DNA of 64,000 nucleotides from Devosia sp. Root635 (lineage in GTDB: Bacteria > Pseudomonadota > Alphaproteobacteria > Rhizobiales > Devosiaceae), in NCBI RefSeq assembly GCF_001427605.1, contig NZ_LMGZ01000022.1, forward strand, positions 1-64,000, written 5' to 3'. Made by a program: the position numbers and the translations under genes. Positions 1 to 9,913 of this stretch are shown here, one piece after another. Under the pieces are notes generated by a model, which saw only the letters and a program-made list of their open reading frames with translations, was not told the origin of the DNA and did no database searches. Positions within the stretch are counted from its first letter, which is position 1; each line of letters opens with the position of its first letter.

Positions 1-44
1 CTCATCGCATTGGCCAGAAAGATCATCGTCACTCTCAACGCCAT
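1..44 (-). CDS. Possible 5' end of a leftward gene (cut by window edge)
   Basis: An ATG at 44 on the minus strand opens a frame of 14 codons that runs off the left edge, beginning MALRVTMIFLANAM. The hydrophobic stretch would fit a membrane or exported protein. The ribosome binding site is weak and there is too little sequence to identify a family, so this is only a possibility. Confidence 0.25.
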   Translation of the reverse strand, partial: MALRVTMIFLANAM

Positions 45-84
45 GATGAAATCAAGAACCCCCTTCCACCCCTAAACTACAGTT

Positions 85-115
85 GCCGGCTCAAGGCCGG
101 ATGACATCGAGTGTG
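85..115. repeat. Half copy of a palindromic intergenic repeat
   Basis: The stretch reading GCCGGCTCAAGGCCGGATGA then CATCGAGTGTGGG resembles one arm of the palindromic repeat seen complete at 7893-8030 and 29597-29692 (CCGGGATGACATCGCGTGTG). It lies just downstream of the stop codon of the DUF427 gene, where it could act as a transcript end. Confidence 0.45.
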
Positions 116-156
116 GGATCGCGCAGCGCGCAAGTCCAGGCCGTGCTGCCCTGCCC

Positions 157-519
157 CTAAACCTCCGAATAGCGATATTCGATCTTGTCGCCCCAGAAGG
201 CGAGGTAGTCGCGGATGGGTTCGACCAGGGGGCATGGATCGGGATAGTACCAGACCTGGTCGGGGCCATCGGCGGTGAGGGTCTTGAGCGTGTAGTAGTG
301 GGCCTCGCCCTTGTAGGGACAGGTGGTGCGGGTTTCGGAGCGCTCCAGCACGTCCTCGCGGATATCCTCGCGCGGCAAGTAGATGCGCAGGGGCGCGCCC
401 GGTTCGTCGAGTTCGAGCGCATTGAGCGAACTGCCGATCTCGGCATCGTCGAACATTACATGCACCCGGCCCTTGGCGGGCCTGATCTTGATATCCTTGT
501 CCAGACATTGACGCGTCAT
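157..519 (-). CDS. DUF427 domain protein
   Basis: A 120-residue cytoplasmic protein of the DUF427 family (NTP_transf_9). The protein carries the family's hallmarks: RVHVMFDDAEIGSS near residue 18, LPREDI around 48, the TTCPYKGEAHYYTL core around 64-78 and the WYYPDP segment near 90. The function of the family is not established. An in-frame extension to 609 exists, but the ATG at 519 has an AGGA a few bases upstream and starts where the family usually starts, so I chose it. It is divergent from groES, and the CIRCE/promoter region lies between them, so its own promoter may overlap that region. Confidence 0.85.
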   Translation of the reverse strand: MTRQCLDKDIKIRPAKGRVHVMFDDAEIGSSLNALELDEPGAPLRIYLPREDIREDVLERSETRTTCPYKGEAHYYTLKTLTADGPDQVWYYPDPCPLVEPIRDYLAFWGDKIEYRYSEV

Positions 520-583
520 GATGTCCTGCCATGAGGAGTGAACGATCTCGATCAACGCGCGAGACGAAAGCCGGTTCACCCGA

Positions 584-614
584 CCTTGACTCACAAGGGG
601 GGCAGCCATATATC
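584..614 (+). promoter_or_regulatory. Probable groESL promoter
   Basis: TTGACT at 586-591 and TATATC at 609-614 are separated by 17 bases, a good sigma-70 type arrangement. Read as CTTGAC and CCATATAT it also resembles a heat-shock sigma factor (RpoH) promoter. Transcription would begin around 620, immediately before the CIRCE element, as expected for HrcA repression. Confidence 0.55.
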
Positions 615-626
615 CCCGTCACCCTG

Positions 627-653
627 TTAGCACTCTACAATGGCGAGTGCTAA
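627..653. promoter_or_regulatory. CIRCE operator (HrcA binding site)
   Basis: A perfect inverted repeat TTAGCACTC, nine spacer bases, GAGTGCTAA. This is the textbook CIRCE element bound by the repressor HrcA, placed 47 bases upstream of the groES start. Heat-inducible HrcA control of groESL follows from the known role of the element. hrcA itself is not in the window. Confidence 0.97.
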
Positions 654-699
654 CAGCGTCAGAAATTGCATTTTGAACATGCTGCCATAGGAGCAAAAC

Positions 700-990
700 A
701 TGGGCTTCCGTCCTCTGCACGACCGCGTGGTCGTCCGTCGCCTCGACAGCGAAGAAAAGACCAAAGGCGGGATCATCATCCCCGATACCGCCAAGGAAAA
801 GCCCTCCGAGGGCGTGATCGTCTCCGTGGGCCCCGGCGCCCGCGATGACGCCGGCAAGATCAACGCGCTGGACGTCAAGGCCGGCGACCGCGTGCTGTTC
901 GGCAAGTGGAGCGGCACCGAGGTCAAGCTCAACGGCGAAGACCTGCTGATCATGAAGGAATCCGACATCATGGGCATCGTCGAAGTCTAA
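700..990 (+). CDS. groES: Co-chaperonin GroES
   Basis: A 96-residue Cpn10 that caps the GroEL ring during protein folding in the cytoplasm. It begins [14 protein letters not shown], carries the mobile loop ([18 protein letters not shown], about residues 18-35) that contacts GroEL, and ends with the [10 protein letters not shown] tail typical of alphaproteobacteria. Length is normal. The start is preceded by AGGAGC. It is cotranscribed with groEL 52 bases downstream and controlled by the CIRCE element and promoter just upstream. Confidence 0.98.
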   Translation: MGFRPLHDRVVVRRLDSEEKTKGGIIIPDTAKEKPSEGVIVSVGPGARDDAGKINALDVKAGDRVLFGKWSGTEVKLNGEDLLIMKESDIMGIVEV

Positions 991-1030
991 GGGACTTCCT
1001 CCTGTCCGTCGGTCCCAATTCACACTTTAA

Positions 1031-2683
<1,653 letters not shown>

Positions 2684-2738
2684 TCCAGCCCAGCAGAGCT
2701 TCGAGGTTCGTTTCTTCCCAGTCACGAACTTCGTGGAA

Positions 2739-2766
2739 GGCGCAGTGGAAACACTGCGCCTTTTTC
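2739..2766 (+). terminator. Intrinsic terminator of groESL
   Basis: GGCGCAGTG, a GAAA loop and CACTGCGCC form a perfect 9-bp stem followed directly by TTTTTCTT. It sits 55 bases after the groEL stop codon. Confidence 0.93.
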
Positions 2767-2819
2767 TTATGCGTGGCGGCGCGTCGCAGTAGAATACCGG
2801 AACAATTAGCGAGGATTCG

Positions 2820-3056
2820 ATGCGGACACCCCGACGCGGCAGCGCCTTTGATCAGGCGGAGGCGGCTTTCAAGACTGCGACCAGCAAGCCCGTGGAGGCC
2901 GCGCCGCCCAAGCCTATTGCCCCGCCCGAGGGTAAGGAGATGGTGACCTTGCGGCTCGATCGCGCCGTACTGGAACATTTCCAGGATGACGGTCCGGGCT
3001 GGCAGGACCGGATCAATGCCGCTTTGCGGGCTGCGGCCGGGCTCGATCCGGCCTGA
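2820..3056 (+). CDS. Orphan BrnA-like antitoxin (DUF4415)
   Basis: A 78-residue protein whose C-terminal half, VTLRLDRAVLEHFQDDGPGW then QDRINAALR, matches the ribbon-helix-helix DNA-binding motif of BrnA/DUF4415 antitoxins. The N-terminal half is a Pro/Lys/Ala-rich linker. BrnA normally neutralises the RNase toxin BrnT, encoded just upstream. No brnT-like gene is present here: groEL and its terminator lie upstream and a Sel1 protein downstream. It may be a free-standing DNA-binding protein or a leftover. Family call good, role unknown. Confidence 0.75.
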   Translation: MRTPRRGSAFDQAEAAFKTATSKPVEAAPPKPIAPPEGKEMVTLRLDRAVLEHFQDDGPGWQDRINAALRAAAGLDPA

Positions 3057-3143
3057 TTTCGTCGGTCCTCCCCCCTGTTGTGGGGTTTGACAGCACCGTG
3101 TCGAAGTTTCATTTTCCCGGAGGAAGTGGAGCGAGGGGATATC

Positions 3144-4016
3144 ATGTCCAAGCGTGTCGTTCTGGCGGCGGTGCTGTTGTTGGCGCTCAATCTGGCGGCG
3201 ACGGGCGATGCCTTTGCGCAAAAGACCAAGACCAAGGGCACGACGCCCCAGGTCACCCAGTCGCAGGACAATACGCTCGATCCTTATGATCCGGACGATC
3301 TGGAGGAAATCCTCGACGAGGGTGACGCGGCCTATTTCGTCGCCGAAGGACAGACGCCCGACTATCAATATGCCTTCGAAATGTATTCGCTCGCGGCGGG
3401 GGCCGGCGATGGCTATGCGATGAACCGCGTGGCGCTGATGTATGATCGCGGTGAGTTCGTGGCGCAGGACTATGGCAAGGCGTTCGACTGGTATCTCAAG
3501 GCCGCCGAGGCCGGGTTGCCGGCAGGCCAGAGCAATGTCGGCAGCATGTACAATGCCGGCGACGGCGTGCGGCAGAACTATGCCGAGGCGCTGCACTGGT
3601 TCCGCCTCGCCGCGGACAATGGCTATGGCTATGCCATGTATGCGCTGGGCGACATGTACATGGCCGGCAATGGCGTGGCCAAGGATGCCGAGGAAGCAAC
3701 CGCCTGGTATCAGAAGGCGTCCGATGCCGGCGACGCAAACGGACATTGGTCACTGTCGCTGCGCTATCTCTATGGCGACGGCGTGGGCAAGGATACGCAG
3801 CGAGCTGCCGAGCTGGCCTATCTGGCGCTGACCAACGGGCTGCAGGTGGCTTGGGACGAGTTCAAGGATATCCGCAATGCCGATACCTCGCCGAACTACC
3901 GTCGCGCCATCCAGGACATGCTGAAGCGCGATGGTTTCTACACCGGCACGATCGACGGCAGCTTCGGGCCGGCGACCCAGCGGGCCATCGAGGCGGCTTT
4001 CGGTTCGGCGCTTTAG
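3144..4016 (+). CDS. Secreted Sel1-repeat protein with peptidoglycan-binding domain
   Basis: A 290-residue exported protein. Residues 1-25 form a signal peptide ending DAFAQ. From about residue 65 to 235 there are roughly five Sel1-like repeats (36-residue helical repeats such as YGKAFDWYLKAAEAGLPAGQ and YAEALHWFRLAADNGYGYAM). The last 45 residues, including RDGFYTGTIDGSFGPATQRA, are a PG_binding_1 domain. It is probably periplasmic and bound to the cell wall; such proteins often scaffold envelope complexes. The ATG at 3144 is preceded by GAGGGGATATC and begins a proper signal peptide, so I prefer it to an upstream in-frame ATG at 3078. Its stop overlaps the stop of the convergent TSUP gene. 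Confidence 0.85.
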   Translation: MSKRVVLAAVLLLALNLAATGDAFAQKTKTKGTTPQVTQSQDNTLDPYDPDDLEEILDEGDAAYFVAEGQTPDYQYAFEMYSLAAGAGDGYAMNRVALMYDRGEFVAQDYGKAFDWYLKAAEAGLPAGQSNVGSMYNAGDGVRQNYAEALHWFRLAADNGYGYAMYALGDMYMAGNGVAKDAEEATAWYQKASDAGDANGHWSLSLRYLYGDGVGKDTQRAAELAYLALTNGLQVAWDEFKDIRNADTSPNYRRAIQDMLKRDGFYTGTIDGSFGPATQRAIEAAFGSAL

Positions 4017-4765
4017 CGGAAGAACAGCAGCCGCAGGGCCAGCGCGATCGACACCACGACTACCAGTGGCCGAATGATGCGGGCGCCGTAGCGGATGCCG
4101 GTACGGGCGCCGATATAGCCGCCGACGATCTGCCCGATGGCCATGGCGATGGCGGCAGGCCAGACCACGTCGCCGGCCGGGATGAAGATGGTCAGCGCCG
4201 CCAGGTTCGACACCAGATTGAGGATCTTGGTATTGCCCGAGGCGCGCGTGAGACCCAGGCCGAACAGCATGACGAATCCGATGGTGAGGAACGAGCCGGT
4301 GCCCGGTCCGAAAATGCCGTCATAAAAGCCGATGGCCATGCCCATGAACGGCACGAACAGCCCGAAGGGCAGCCGGGCGGCCTTGTCGGCATCCGAAAGG
4401 TTGGGCGCGAACAGGAAATAGAGCGCAATGCCGATCAGCGCCACGGGCACGGCGATATCGAGCAGGCTGATATCGATCTGCTTGACCACCAGGGCGCCGC
4501 AGAGGCTGCCGGCATAGGTCAGCGCGATGGCGGGAACCAGCGCCTTGAGCGAGACGAAGCCGCGCCGCCAATAGGTCAGCGCCGCCATGCCGGTGCCGAA
4601 CACCGATTGCAGCTTGTTGGTGGCGAGCGCGGCGACCGGCGGCAGGCCGGCCGAGAGCAGAGCCGGCAGGGCGATCATGCCGCCGCCGCCAGCAATGGCA
4701 TCAACAAAGCCGGCCAGCATGCCGACAGCGGCAAGCGCCAGGAGAACGAGGGGATCGAGGAGCAT
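4013..4765 (-). CDS. TSUP family permease (TauE/SafE type)
   Basis: A 250-residue inner-membrane protein with about eight hydrophobic segments and the family signature GGGGMIALPALLSAGLPP in the first third, repeated in degenerate form as GPGTGSFLTIGFVMLFG in the second half. TSUP proteins export or import sulfite, sulfoacetate and related organosulfur anions; the substrate cannot be read here. It is the last gene of a leftward run, 15 bases after the glycosyltransferase gene, and its stop codon overlaps that of the convergent Sel1 gene (shared TTAG). Confidence 0.88.
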   Translation of the reverse strand: MLLDPLVLLALAAVGMLAGFVDAIAGGGGMIALPALLSAGLPPVAALATNKLQSVFGTGMAALTYWRRGFVSLKALVPAIALTYAGSLCGALVVKQIDISLLDIAVPVALIGIALYFLFAPNLSDADKAARLPFGLFVPFMGMAIGFYDGIFGPGTGSFLTIGFVMLFGLGLTRASGNTKILNLVSNLAALTIFIPAGDVVWPAAIAMAIGQIVGGYIGARTGIRYGARIIRPLVVVVSIALALRLLFFR

Positions 4766-4780
4766 AGGGTCCAGTGGGGT

Positions 4781-5980
4781 TCAGGGTGTGGTGTCGTCGG
4801 GCCGCGCGGTTTCGGCAAGCCGCCGCTCGTAGATCGGGATGTTGATCATCGAGGACATGAAGCCGCTCATCATGAGCTGGAAGCCCGAAACCAGCGCGGT
4901 CATGGCCAGGATGACCGGGCGCATGGTGCTACTGGGATTGAGATGCCCGAAATCGCGCTCGGCCCATTCCGCCACGCCCCAGAGCAGCGCGACGATACCG
5001 ATCAGCATCAGGGCGGTGGCGACCAGCAGGATACGCTCGAGCGTCAGGGCTTCGAGCAGGCGATCATAGCTGCTGGATCGCGGGATGAAGCCATAGCGCG
5101 AGGCAAAGCGGCGACCGATGACGGCGAAGGAAATCGACTGCAGCCCGACGATGATGCAGAGCGCGGCGACAAGGAAAGTGTGGACATCGAACGAGACGCG
5201 GCCGAAACGCGCCGGTCCCGGCAACAGGATGGCGCCCACCAGCAGGCCCATGGCCAGCAGGGCAATGCCCGGATAGAGGAACAGCCAGCGCGGGGAAAAC
5301 AGCAGCAGGAACCGCAGATGGCGCCAGCCATCGCGGATGGACCGCAGATGGGGTTTTCGCGAGCGGCCGTCCTTGGCCAGTGTGGTCGGCACCTCGCGCA
5401 GGTCGAGTTGCGCCAATGTGGCCTTGACCACCATTTCGGAGGCGAATTCCATGCCTGACGTGCGCAGGTTGAGCGCCAGGATCGCGGCGCGCGAAAAGCC
5501 GCGCAACCCGCAATGGAAATCGCCGATCGGCGTGTGGAAGAACAGGCGGCCGACTGCGCTCAGCAGGGGATTGCCGATATAGCGGTGATGCCAGGGCATG
5601 GCTCCAGGGGCGATGCCGCCCCGGAAGCGGTTGCCCATGACCAGCTCGGCGCCGGCGCGGAGCTGGGCGACAAAGGCATCGAGATTGGCGAAATCATAGC
5701 TGTCGTCGGCATCGCCCATAATGACGAAGCGGCCACGCGCTGCCTGGATGCCGCCGGCGAGCGCGGCGCCATAGCCGCGTTCGGGGACAATGACCACGCG
5801 GGCGCCGAGACTTTCGGCAAGCTCGCGCGAACCGTCGGTGGAGCCGTTGTCGGCAATGACGATCTCCCCGGCAATACCGGTGCGGTCCAGGAAGCTGTGC
5901 GCCTTGCCAATGCAGGCACCCAGCGTCTCTGCTTCATTGAGGCAGGGCATCAGGATGGTGAGTTCGAATTCGTCGGCCAA
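4781..5980 (-). CDS. Family 2 glycosyltransferase with C-terminal membrane domain
   Basis: A 399-residue dolichyl-phosphate-mannose-synthase-like GT2. The GT-A domain occupies residues 1-230: LTILMPCLNEAETLGACI, then IVIADNGSTDGS, GYGAALAGGI and the metal-binding GDADDSYDF segment near residue 92. The C-terminal 160 residues contain four membrane segments. Related enzymes move a sugar from a nucleotide donor to polyprenyl phosphate at the cytoplasmic face for envelope polysaccharide modification. It lies between hisG and the TSUP gene on the same strand, but I see no functional link to histidine synthesis. Confidence 0.88.
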   Translation of the reverse strand: MADEFELTILMPCLNEAETLGACIGKAHSFLDRTGIAGEIVIADNGSTDGSRELAESLGARVVIVPERGYGAALAGGIQAARGRFVIMGDADDSYDFANLDAFVAQLRAGAELVMGNRFRGGIAPGAMPWHHRYIGNPLLSAVGRLFFHTPIGDFHCGLRGFSRAAILALNLRTSGMEFASEMVVKATLAQLDLREVPTTLAKDGRSRKPHLRSIRDGWRHLRFLLLFSPRWLFLYPGIALLAMGLLVGAILLPGPARFGRVSFDVHTFLVAALCIIVGLQSISFAVIGRRFASRYGFIPRSSSYDRLLEALTLERILLVATALMLIGIVALLWGVAEWAERDFGHLNPSSTMRPVILAMTALVSGFQLMMSGFMSSMINIPIYERRLAETARPDDTTP

Positions 5981-6043
5981 GTCTGGCCCCCCCGAGCCTC
6001 AAGCATTTGTGTCGTGAATCGCGGTGGCGGGCAATGGGCTGGG

Positions 6044-6751
6044 TCAGAAGCCGGCGCTGGTGCCGAGGCGTTGCAGCACCGCATCGAGCCGAGCCTTGCG
6101 CCTGGCTGACCAGCCGGCCGTACGCGAGACGACGAGGCACGCCTCGCTCTGCAGCATCACACCATCTTCGAGCACGCGCAGGCCATTGGCCGCAAGGGTC
6201 GAGCCGGTGCTGGTGATATCGACCACGATATCGGCCACGCCCGAGGCTGGCGCAGCCTCGGTAGCGCCCAGGCTTTCGACGGTGCGGTATTCGGCAATGC
6301 CGGCCCTGGCGAAATGCTGGCGGGTGATGGTGATGTATTTGGTGGCGATGCGCAGCCAGCGGCCGTGGCGGCTGCGGAAATCGGAGGCGACATCGGCCAG
6401 GTCGTGCATGTGGGTGACGTCGATCCAGGCATCGGGCACGGCCACGACGACATCGGCATTGCCGAAGCCGAGGGGCTTGGCGATGGACACTGACGCCGGG
6501 CCGCTCTCGCTGGTCTCGTGGATCAGGTCGCGCCCGGTGACGCCGAAATCGATGGTGCCGCGAATGAGCTCGCGGGCGATCTCGGAGGCCGGGAAGAAGC
6601 GCACCGTGACATCGGGCAGGCCCTCGATGGCGCCCAGATAGGAGCGCGCGCCGCCGGGGCGGGTGATTACGAGGCCGTTGGCGGCGAACCATTCGCGGGT
6701 GAGTTCTTCGAGGCGCCCCTTGGAGGGCACAGCGAGGGTAATGCCGGTCAT
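6044..6751 (-). CDS. hisG: ATP phosphoribosyltransferase, short form
   Basis: A 235-residue catalytic subunit of the first step of histidine synthesis (ATP + PRPP to phosphoribosyl-ATP). MTGITLAVPSKGRLEE opens the protein, DFGVTGRDLI lies near residue 70, and the PRPP loop appears as DITSTGSTLAANGL near 165. The C-terminal ACT-like regulatory domain of the long HisG is absent, so this is HisG-S, which needs HisZ. hisZ lies 52 bases upstream on the same strand. An upstream in-frame ATG at 6901 would overlap hisZ; the start at 6751 matches the family. Confidence 0.96.
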   Translation of the reverse strand: MTGITLAVPSKGRLEELTREWFAANGLVITRPGGARSYLGAIEGLPDVTVRFFPASEIARELIRGTIDFGVTGRDLIHETSESGPASVSIAKPLGFGNADVVVAVPDAWIDVTHMHDLADVASDFRSRHGRWLRIATKYITITRQHFARAGIAEYRTVESLGATEAAPASGVADIVVDITSTGSTLAANGLRVLEDGVMLQSEACLVVSRTAGWSARRKARLDAVLQRLGTSAGF

Positions 6752-6803
6752 GGGACTTTTCCCCGCATGAGCTTGTCCGAAAACCGGGAACCACTTTTCG
6801 GGC

Positions 6804-7874
6804 TCATGCCGAAACCTCCGCTTCGAGCCGGTCCACCCAGACCGAACAGCCGGAGGCGGCGATGGGCGCGGTGGCACCGAGGCGTTCGAGCAGGCGATCA
6901 TACTGGCCGCCCGAGGCGAGGATATCGCCGCGGGGGCCGGTCATTTCGAAGACGATGCCGGTATAGTAATCGAGGCGCGGCGAGAAGCCGGCGTCGAAGG
7001 CGACGCGGGCTTCACCCAGGCCATCGAGATGGCGCCTGATCGTGCGAATGGGCGCGCCGAGCATCAGCTTGTGCTGCGCCGCCAAGGCTTCGACCTGGGT
7101 CAGCGCCTGCAGTACCGGGCCGGAAATGGCGAGATAGTCGCGCAGGAGTTTCAGCGTGGCCGGCGGCACTTGCGCGGCGTCGAGGGCCTGTTGCTCGAGG
7201 TAACGGTCGGCGATCTCGTCGGGCGAGCGGCTTTCCGAGAGGCTGAGGCCGGCGGCCACCATCTGTTCGGTGATATCGGCGACCAGGGCCTTGCGGCTGG
7301 GCTGTTTGCCGCGCGGGGCGTCAGGGGCGGCTTCGAGGCGGGTCAGCAGGCGGTTCATCGCCTCGGGATGGCCGAAGCGGTTGCGGATGCGCGGGCGCCA
7401 GGCGTCGGGCATGTCGGCCTGGACCAGCAAAGCCTCGAACAGGCCGACACCGCCGAGGCGGATATCGGGGGCGACGCCGAAGATGGAGAGGGCAGCGCGG
7501 GCGAAGGTCAGTACCTGATCGAGCGCCACGTCGCCATCGGGCTGGGCCAGCAGTTCGATGCCGGCCTGGTCGAATTCGGCCGGGCCGTTTTCGCGCTGGC
7601 GGAAGATGGGGCCCATATAGGAAAAGGCGGCCGGCTCGCCGACGCCGTCATCGATGTAGGATTTGACGATGGGCAGGGTGAAATCGGGGCGCAGGCAATA
7701 TTCGGCGCCGGTGGTGTCGGTGGTCAGCAGCAGGCGGCGGCCGAATTCCTCGCCGGCGAGATCGAAATAGGGATCGGCCGAGAGCAATAGCGGCGGGGTG
7801 GCGCGGCATGCGCCCTGGGCTTCGACCAGGGATTCGAGATTGGCGCGGCGGAGGGCGGGGTTGGTCACTTCCAT
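6804..7874 (-). CDS. hisZ: ATP phosphoribosyltransferase regulatory subunit
   Basis: A 356-residue HisRS paralogue without aminoacylation activity; it assembles with short HisG and carries the histidine feedback site. The class II synthetase core is recognisable: LRPDFTLPIV near residue 68, a motif-2-like FRQRENGPAEFDQAGIELL near 93-111, FSPRLDYYTGIVFEMTG near 300 and ASGGQYDRL near 327. The start at 7874 (MEVTNPALRRANLE) is chosen because the upstream in-frame extension to 7952 is translated from a palindromic repeat. It sits between hisS and hisG, the usual arrangement in this order of bacteria. Confidence 0.95.
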   Translation of the reverse strand: MEVTNPALRRANLESLVEAQGACRATPPLLLSADPYFDLAGEEFGRRLLLTTDTTGAEYCLRPDFTLPIVKSYIDDGVGEPAAFSYMGPIFRQRENGPAEFDQAGIELLAQPDGDVALDQVLTFARAALSIFGVAPDIRLGGVGLFEALLVQADMPDAWRPRIRNRFGHPEAMNRLLTRLEAAPDAPRGKQPSRKALVADITEQMVAAGLSLSESRSPDEIADRYLEQQALDAAQVPPATLKLLRDYLAISGPVLQALTQVEALAAQHKLMLGAPIRTIRRHLDGLGEARVAFDAGFSPRLDYYTGIVFEMTGPRGDILASGGQYDRLLERLGATAPIAASGCSVWVDRLEAEVSA

Positions 7875-7892
7875 GACCCCCACAAACACGGT

Positions 7893-8030
7893 GTCATCCC
7901 GGCGCAGGCCGGGATCCATCCTGAGATGCGTCCCAACGCCGCCAGATCGCAAGACTTGACTGCACCACCTTGCGGCCGTGGGGCTATCTCGAGATGGATC
8001 CCGGCCTGCGCCGGGATGACATCGCGTGTG
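7893..8030. repeat. Palindromic repeat between hisS and hisZ
   Basis: Two inverted arms, GTCATCCCGGCGCAGGCCGG at the left and CCGGCCTGCGCCGGGATGAC at the right, flank about 100 bases. Each arm is itself a short hairpin. The same element occurs at 29597-29692 and in half form near 85. It lies inside the hisS-hisZ-hisG transcription unit, so it would form a large RNA hairpin. Confidence 0.85.
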
Positions 8031-8046
8031 TTGCGAGGACTGAGCA

Positions 8047-9543
8047 TCATTGCTCGCTCAGCAATTTCTGAACTGCCGAAACCAACTCGCTGCGCTTGAT
8101 CTCGAACTGGCCCGGCCGGGCGGCTTTCCATTCGGCATTGTCCGATATGGCGGCGGCGGCCTGCTTGCCGGCGATCAAATCCTTGATCTGGAGGATGCCC
8201 TGTTCGCGCTCCTGGCTGCCTTCGATCACGACGATGGGCGAATTGCGCTTGTCGGCATAGGCGACCTGCTTGCCGAAATTCTTGGTGTTGCCCAGGAACA
8301 TTTCGGCGCGGATGCCGGCATTGCGCAGTTCGGCGACCATGGCCTGGTAGCCGGCCATCTGTTCCTTGTCCATGACGAGGACGACGACCGGGCCCGCCGG
8401 TTCGGTGGCGCCGAGATTGCCTGTGAGTTTGAGCGCATTGGCAAGGCGCGAGACGCCGATGGAAAAGCCGGTGGCGGGCACGGGTTCGCGGCGGAAGCGG
8501 GAGACGAGGCCATCATAGCGGCCGCCGCCGCCGACCGAACCGAAGACCACGTCCTGGCCTTTTTCGTTCTGCACCTTGAAGGTCAGTTCGATCTCGAAGA
8601 CCGGGCCGGTATAATATTCGAGGCCGCGGACGACGGAGGGGTCGAGAATGACGCGGCCACCAAAGCCGGCAGCGCTGACGAGGCCGAAAATGGCGGCCAG
8701 TTCCTGCACACCGGCAAGGCCGGTTTCGGAACCGCCGATGAGGCCGGCCAGCGTATTGATGGTGGCGACGACATGGGCATTGCTGCCCCTTTCGACACCA
8801 TCTGCCGGAATACCGCTATCTACATAGGCAAGGATCGGCTCGATCTGTGCTTCGGTGAGACCAGCGCCCTTGGTGAAATCGCCGCTTTCGTCCTTGCGGC
8901 CGGCGCCGAGCAGGAGCTTGACACCTTCGGTGCCGAACTTGTCGAGCTTGTCGATGGCGCGGAGAACGGTGAGCTTCTGCTCGTCAGTGGTGACGCCCGC
9001 CGTGGCGAGCACGCCGTCCAGCACCTTGCGGTTGTTCACCCGCACGACATATTTCCCAGCCAGCCCTAGCGCGTCCATGACGTCGGCCATCATCATGCAC
9101 ATTTCGGCGTCGGCTTCCGGGCCCCCTGCCCCGACGGTGTCGGCGTCGAACTGCATGAACTGGCGGAAGCGGCCGGGGCCGGGCTTTTCGTTGCGGAACA
9201 CGTAGCCCTGCCGATAGGAACGGTAGGGCTTGGGCAGGCTTTCGAAATTCTCGGCGAAATAGCGGGCGAGCGGCGCGGTGAGATCGTAGCGCAGGCTCAT
9301 CCACTGCTCGTCGTCGTCCTGCAGCGAAAACACGCCGGCATTGGGCCGGTCGGTATCGGGCAGGAATTTGCCGAGGGTCTCGGTATATTCCAACAGCGGG
9401 GTTTCGACCGGGTCGAAGCCATAGCGCTCGTAGACTTTCCTGATCTTGTCGATCATGGCGCCCACCGCGGCGATTTCGCCGGGCGTGCGATCCTCGAAGC
9501 CGCGCGGCAGACGCGGGGCAATCAGTCTGGTCTTTTCGGTCAT
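8047..9543 (-). CDS. hisS: Histidyl-tRNA synthetase (alphaproteobacterial type)
   Basis: A 498-residue class II synthetase that charges tRNA-His. Motif 2 spans about residues 110-133 with [20 protein letters not shown]; the histidine-binding region reads [12 protein letters not shown] at 306-317 instead of the canonical [16 protein letters not shown] lies at 338-346; the anticodon-binding domain is C-terminal. These variants belong to the divergent HisRS known from alphaproteobacteria, which recognises a tRNA-His without G-1. That tRNA is in this same window at 14131-14207. Transcribed ahead of hisZ and hisG. Confidence 0.96.
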   Translation of the reverse strand: MTEKTRLIAPRLPRGFEDRTPGEIAAVGAMIDKIRKVYERYGFDPVETPLLEYTETLGKFLPDTDRPNAGVFSLQDDDEQWMSLRYDLTAPLARYFAENFESLPKPYRSYRQGYVFRNEKPGPGRFRQFMQFDADTVGAGGPEADAEMCMMMADVMDALGLAGKYVVRVNNRKVLDGVLATAGVTTDEQKLTVLRAIDKLDKFGTEGVKLLLGAGRKDESGDFTKGAGLTEAQIEPILAYVDSGIPADGVERGSNAHVVATINTLAGLIGGSETGLAGVQELAAIFGLVSAAGFGGRVILDPSVVRGLEYYTGPVFEIELTFKVQNEKGQDVVFGSVGGGGRYDGLVSRFRREPVPATGFSIGVSRLANALKLTGNLGATEPAGPVVVLVMDKEQMAGYQAMVAELRNAGIRAEMFLGNTKNFGKQVAYADKRNSPIVVIEGSQEREQGILQIKDLIAGKQAAAAISDNAEWKAARPGQFEIKRSELVSAVQKLLSEQ

Positions 9544-9620
9544 CTAGGCAGCCTCGGAAGTTGCGCCGTTGTTAGCGGATCGGGGTGGTTGAGACAACAG
9601 GCAGGGCGGCGGCCCGGTGG

Positions 9621-9645
9621 GGAGACCGGGATTTTCCCGGCCTCC
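9621..9645 (-). terminator. Hairpin downstream of the DUF1127-like gene
   Basis: GGAGACCGGGA, TTT and TCCCGGCCTCC form a stem of 11 bp with one imperfect pair, eight bases after the stop codon of the gene at 9653-9913. It has no run of T on the minus strand, so termination is possible but not certain. Confidence 0.5.
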
Positions 9646-9652
9646 CCTGCCC

Positions 9653-9913
9653 TTACATTCCAGGTCTCCGCAACGGGTCTGGAAAGCGGGGATTGGGCGA
9701 CACGTCCAGCCAATGGGCACCGATCGAGTCGGGCGGCAGGCCGAGATCGGCCCGCAGATGGGCCGGCAGGTTGTCGGGCAGCCGCGGGCGGTTCCACCAG
9801 GCACTGACCGCCGTGGCGAGGACGGCGAGCAGGCCGCGCTGATGCACGGCGTCTTCAATGGAGAATTCAAGGCGCAAAACGATGCTGCCCTCGGGCAGGG
9901 TATTGTAGGACAT
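9653..9913 (-). CDS. Small DUF1127-like protein
   Basis: An 86-residue protein starting MSYNTLPEGSIVLRLEFSIE, with a hydrophobic patch GLLAVLATAVSAWWNRP followed by NLPAHLRADLGLPPDS. The latter resembles the C-terminal LxDhLxxDIGL core of DUF1127 (YjiS-like) proteins. Members of that family in related bacteria affect RNA and phosphate metabolism. The ATG at 9913 has GGAA nearby upstream and the ORF extension to 9979 has no support. It is on the same strand as hisS, separated by a hairpin. Confidence 0.65.
   Translation of the reverse strand: MSYNTLPEGSIVLRLEFSIEDAVHQRGLLAVLATAVSAWWNRPRLPDNLPAHLRADLGLPPDSIGAHWLDVSPNPRFPDPLRRPGM

Noticed and set aside
3746-5458. 570-codon plus-strand frame over the Sel1, TSUP and glycosyltransferase genes
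   Set aside because: It has no recognisable domain, is very rich in Arg/Gly/Gln/Asp, and overlaps three genes with clear families.
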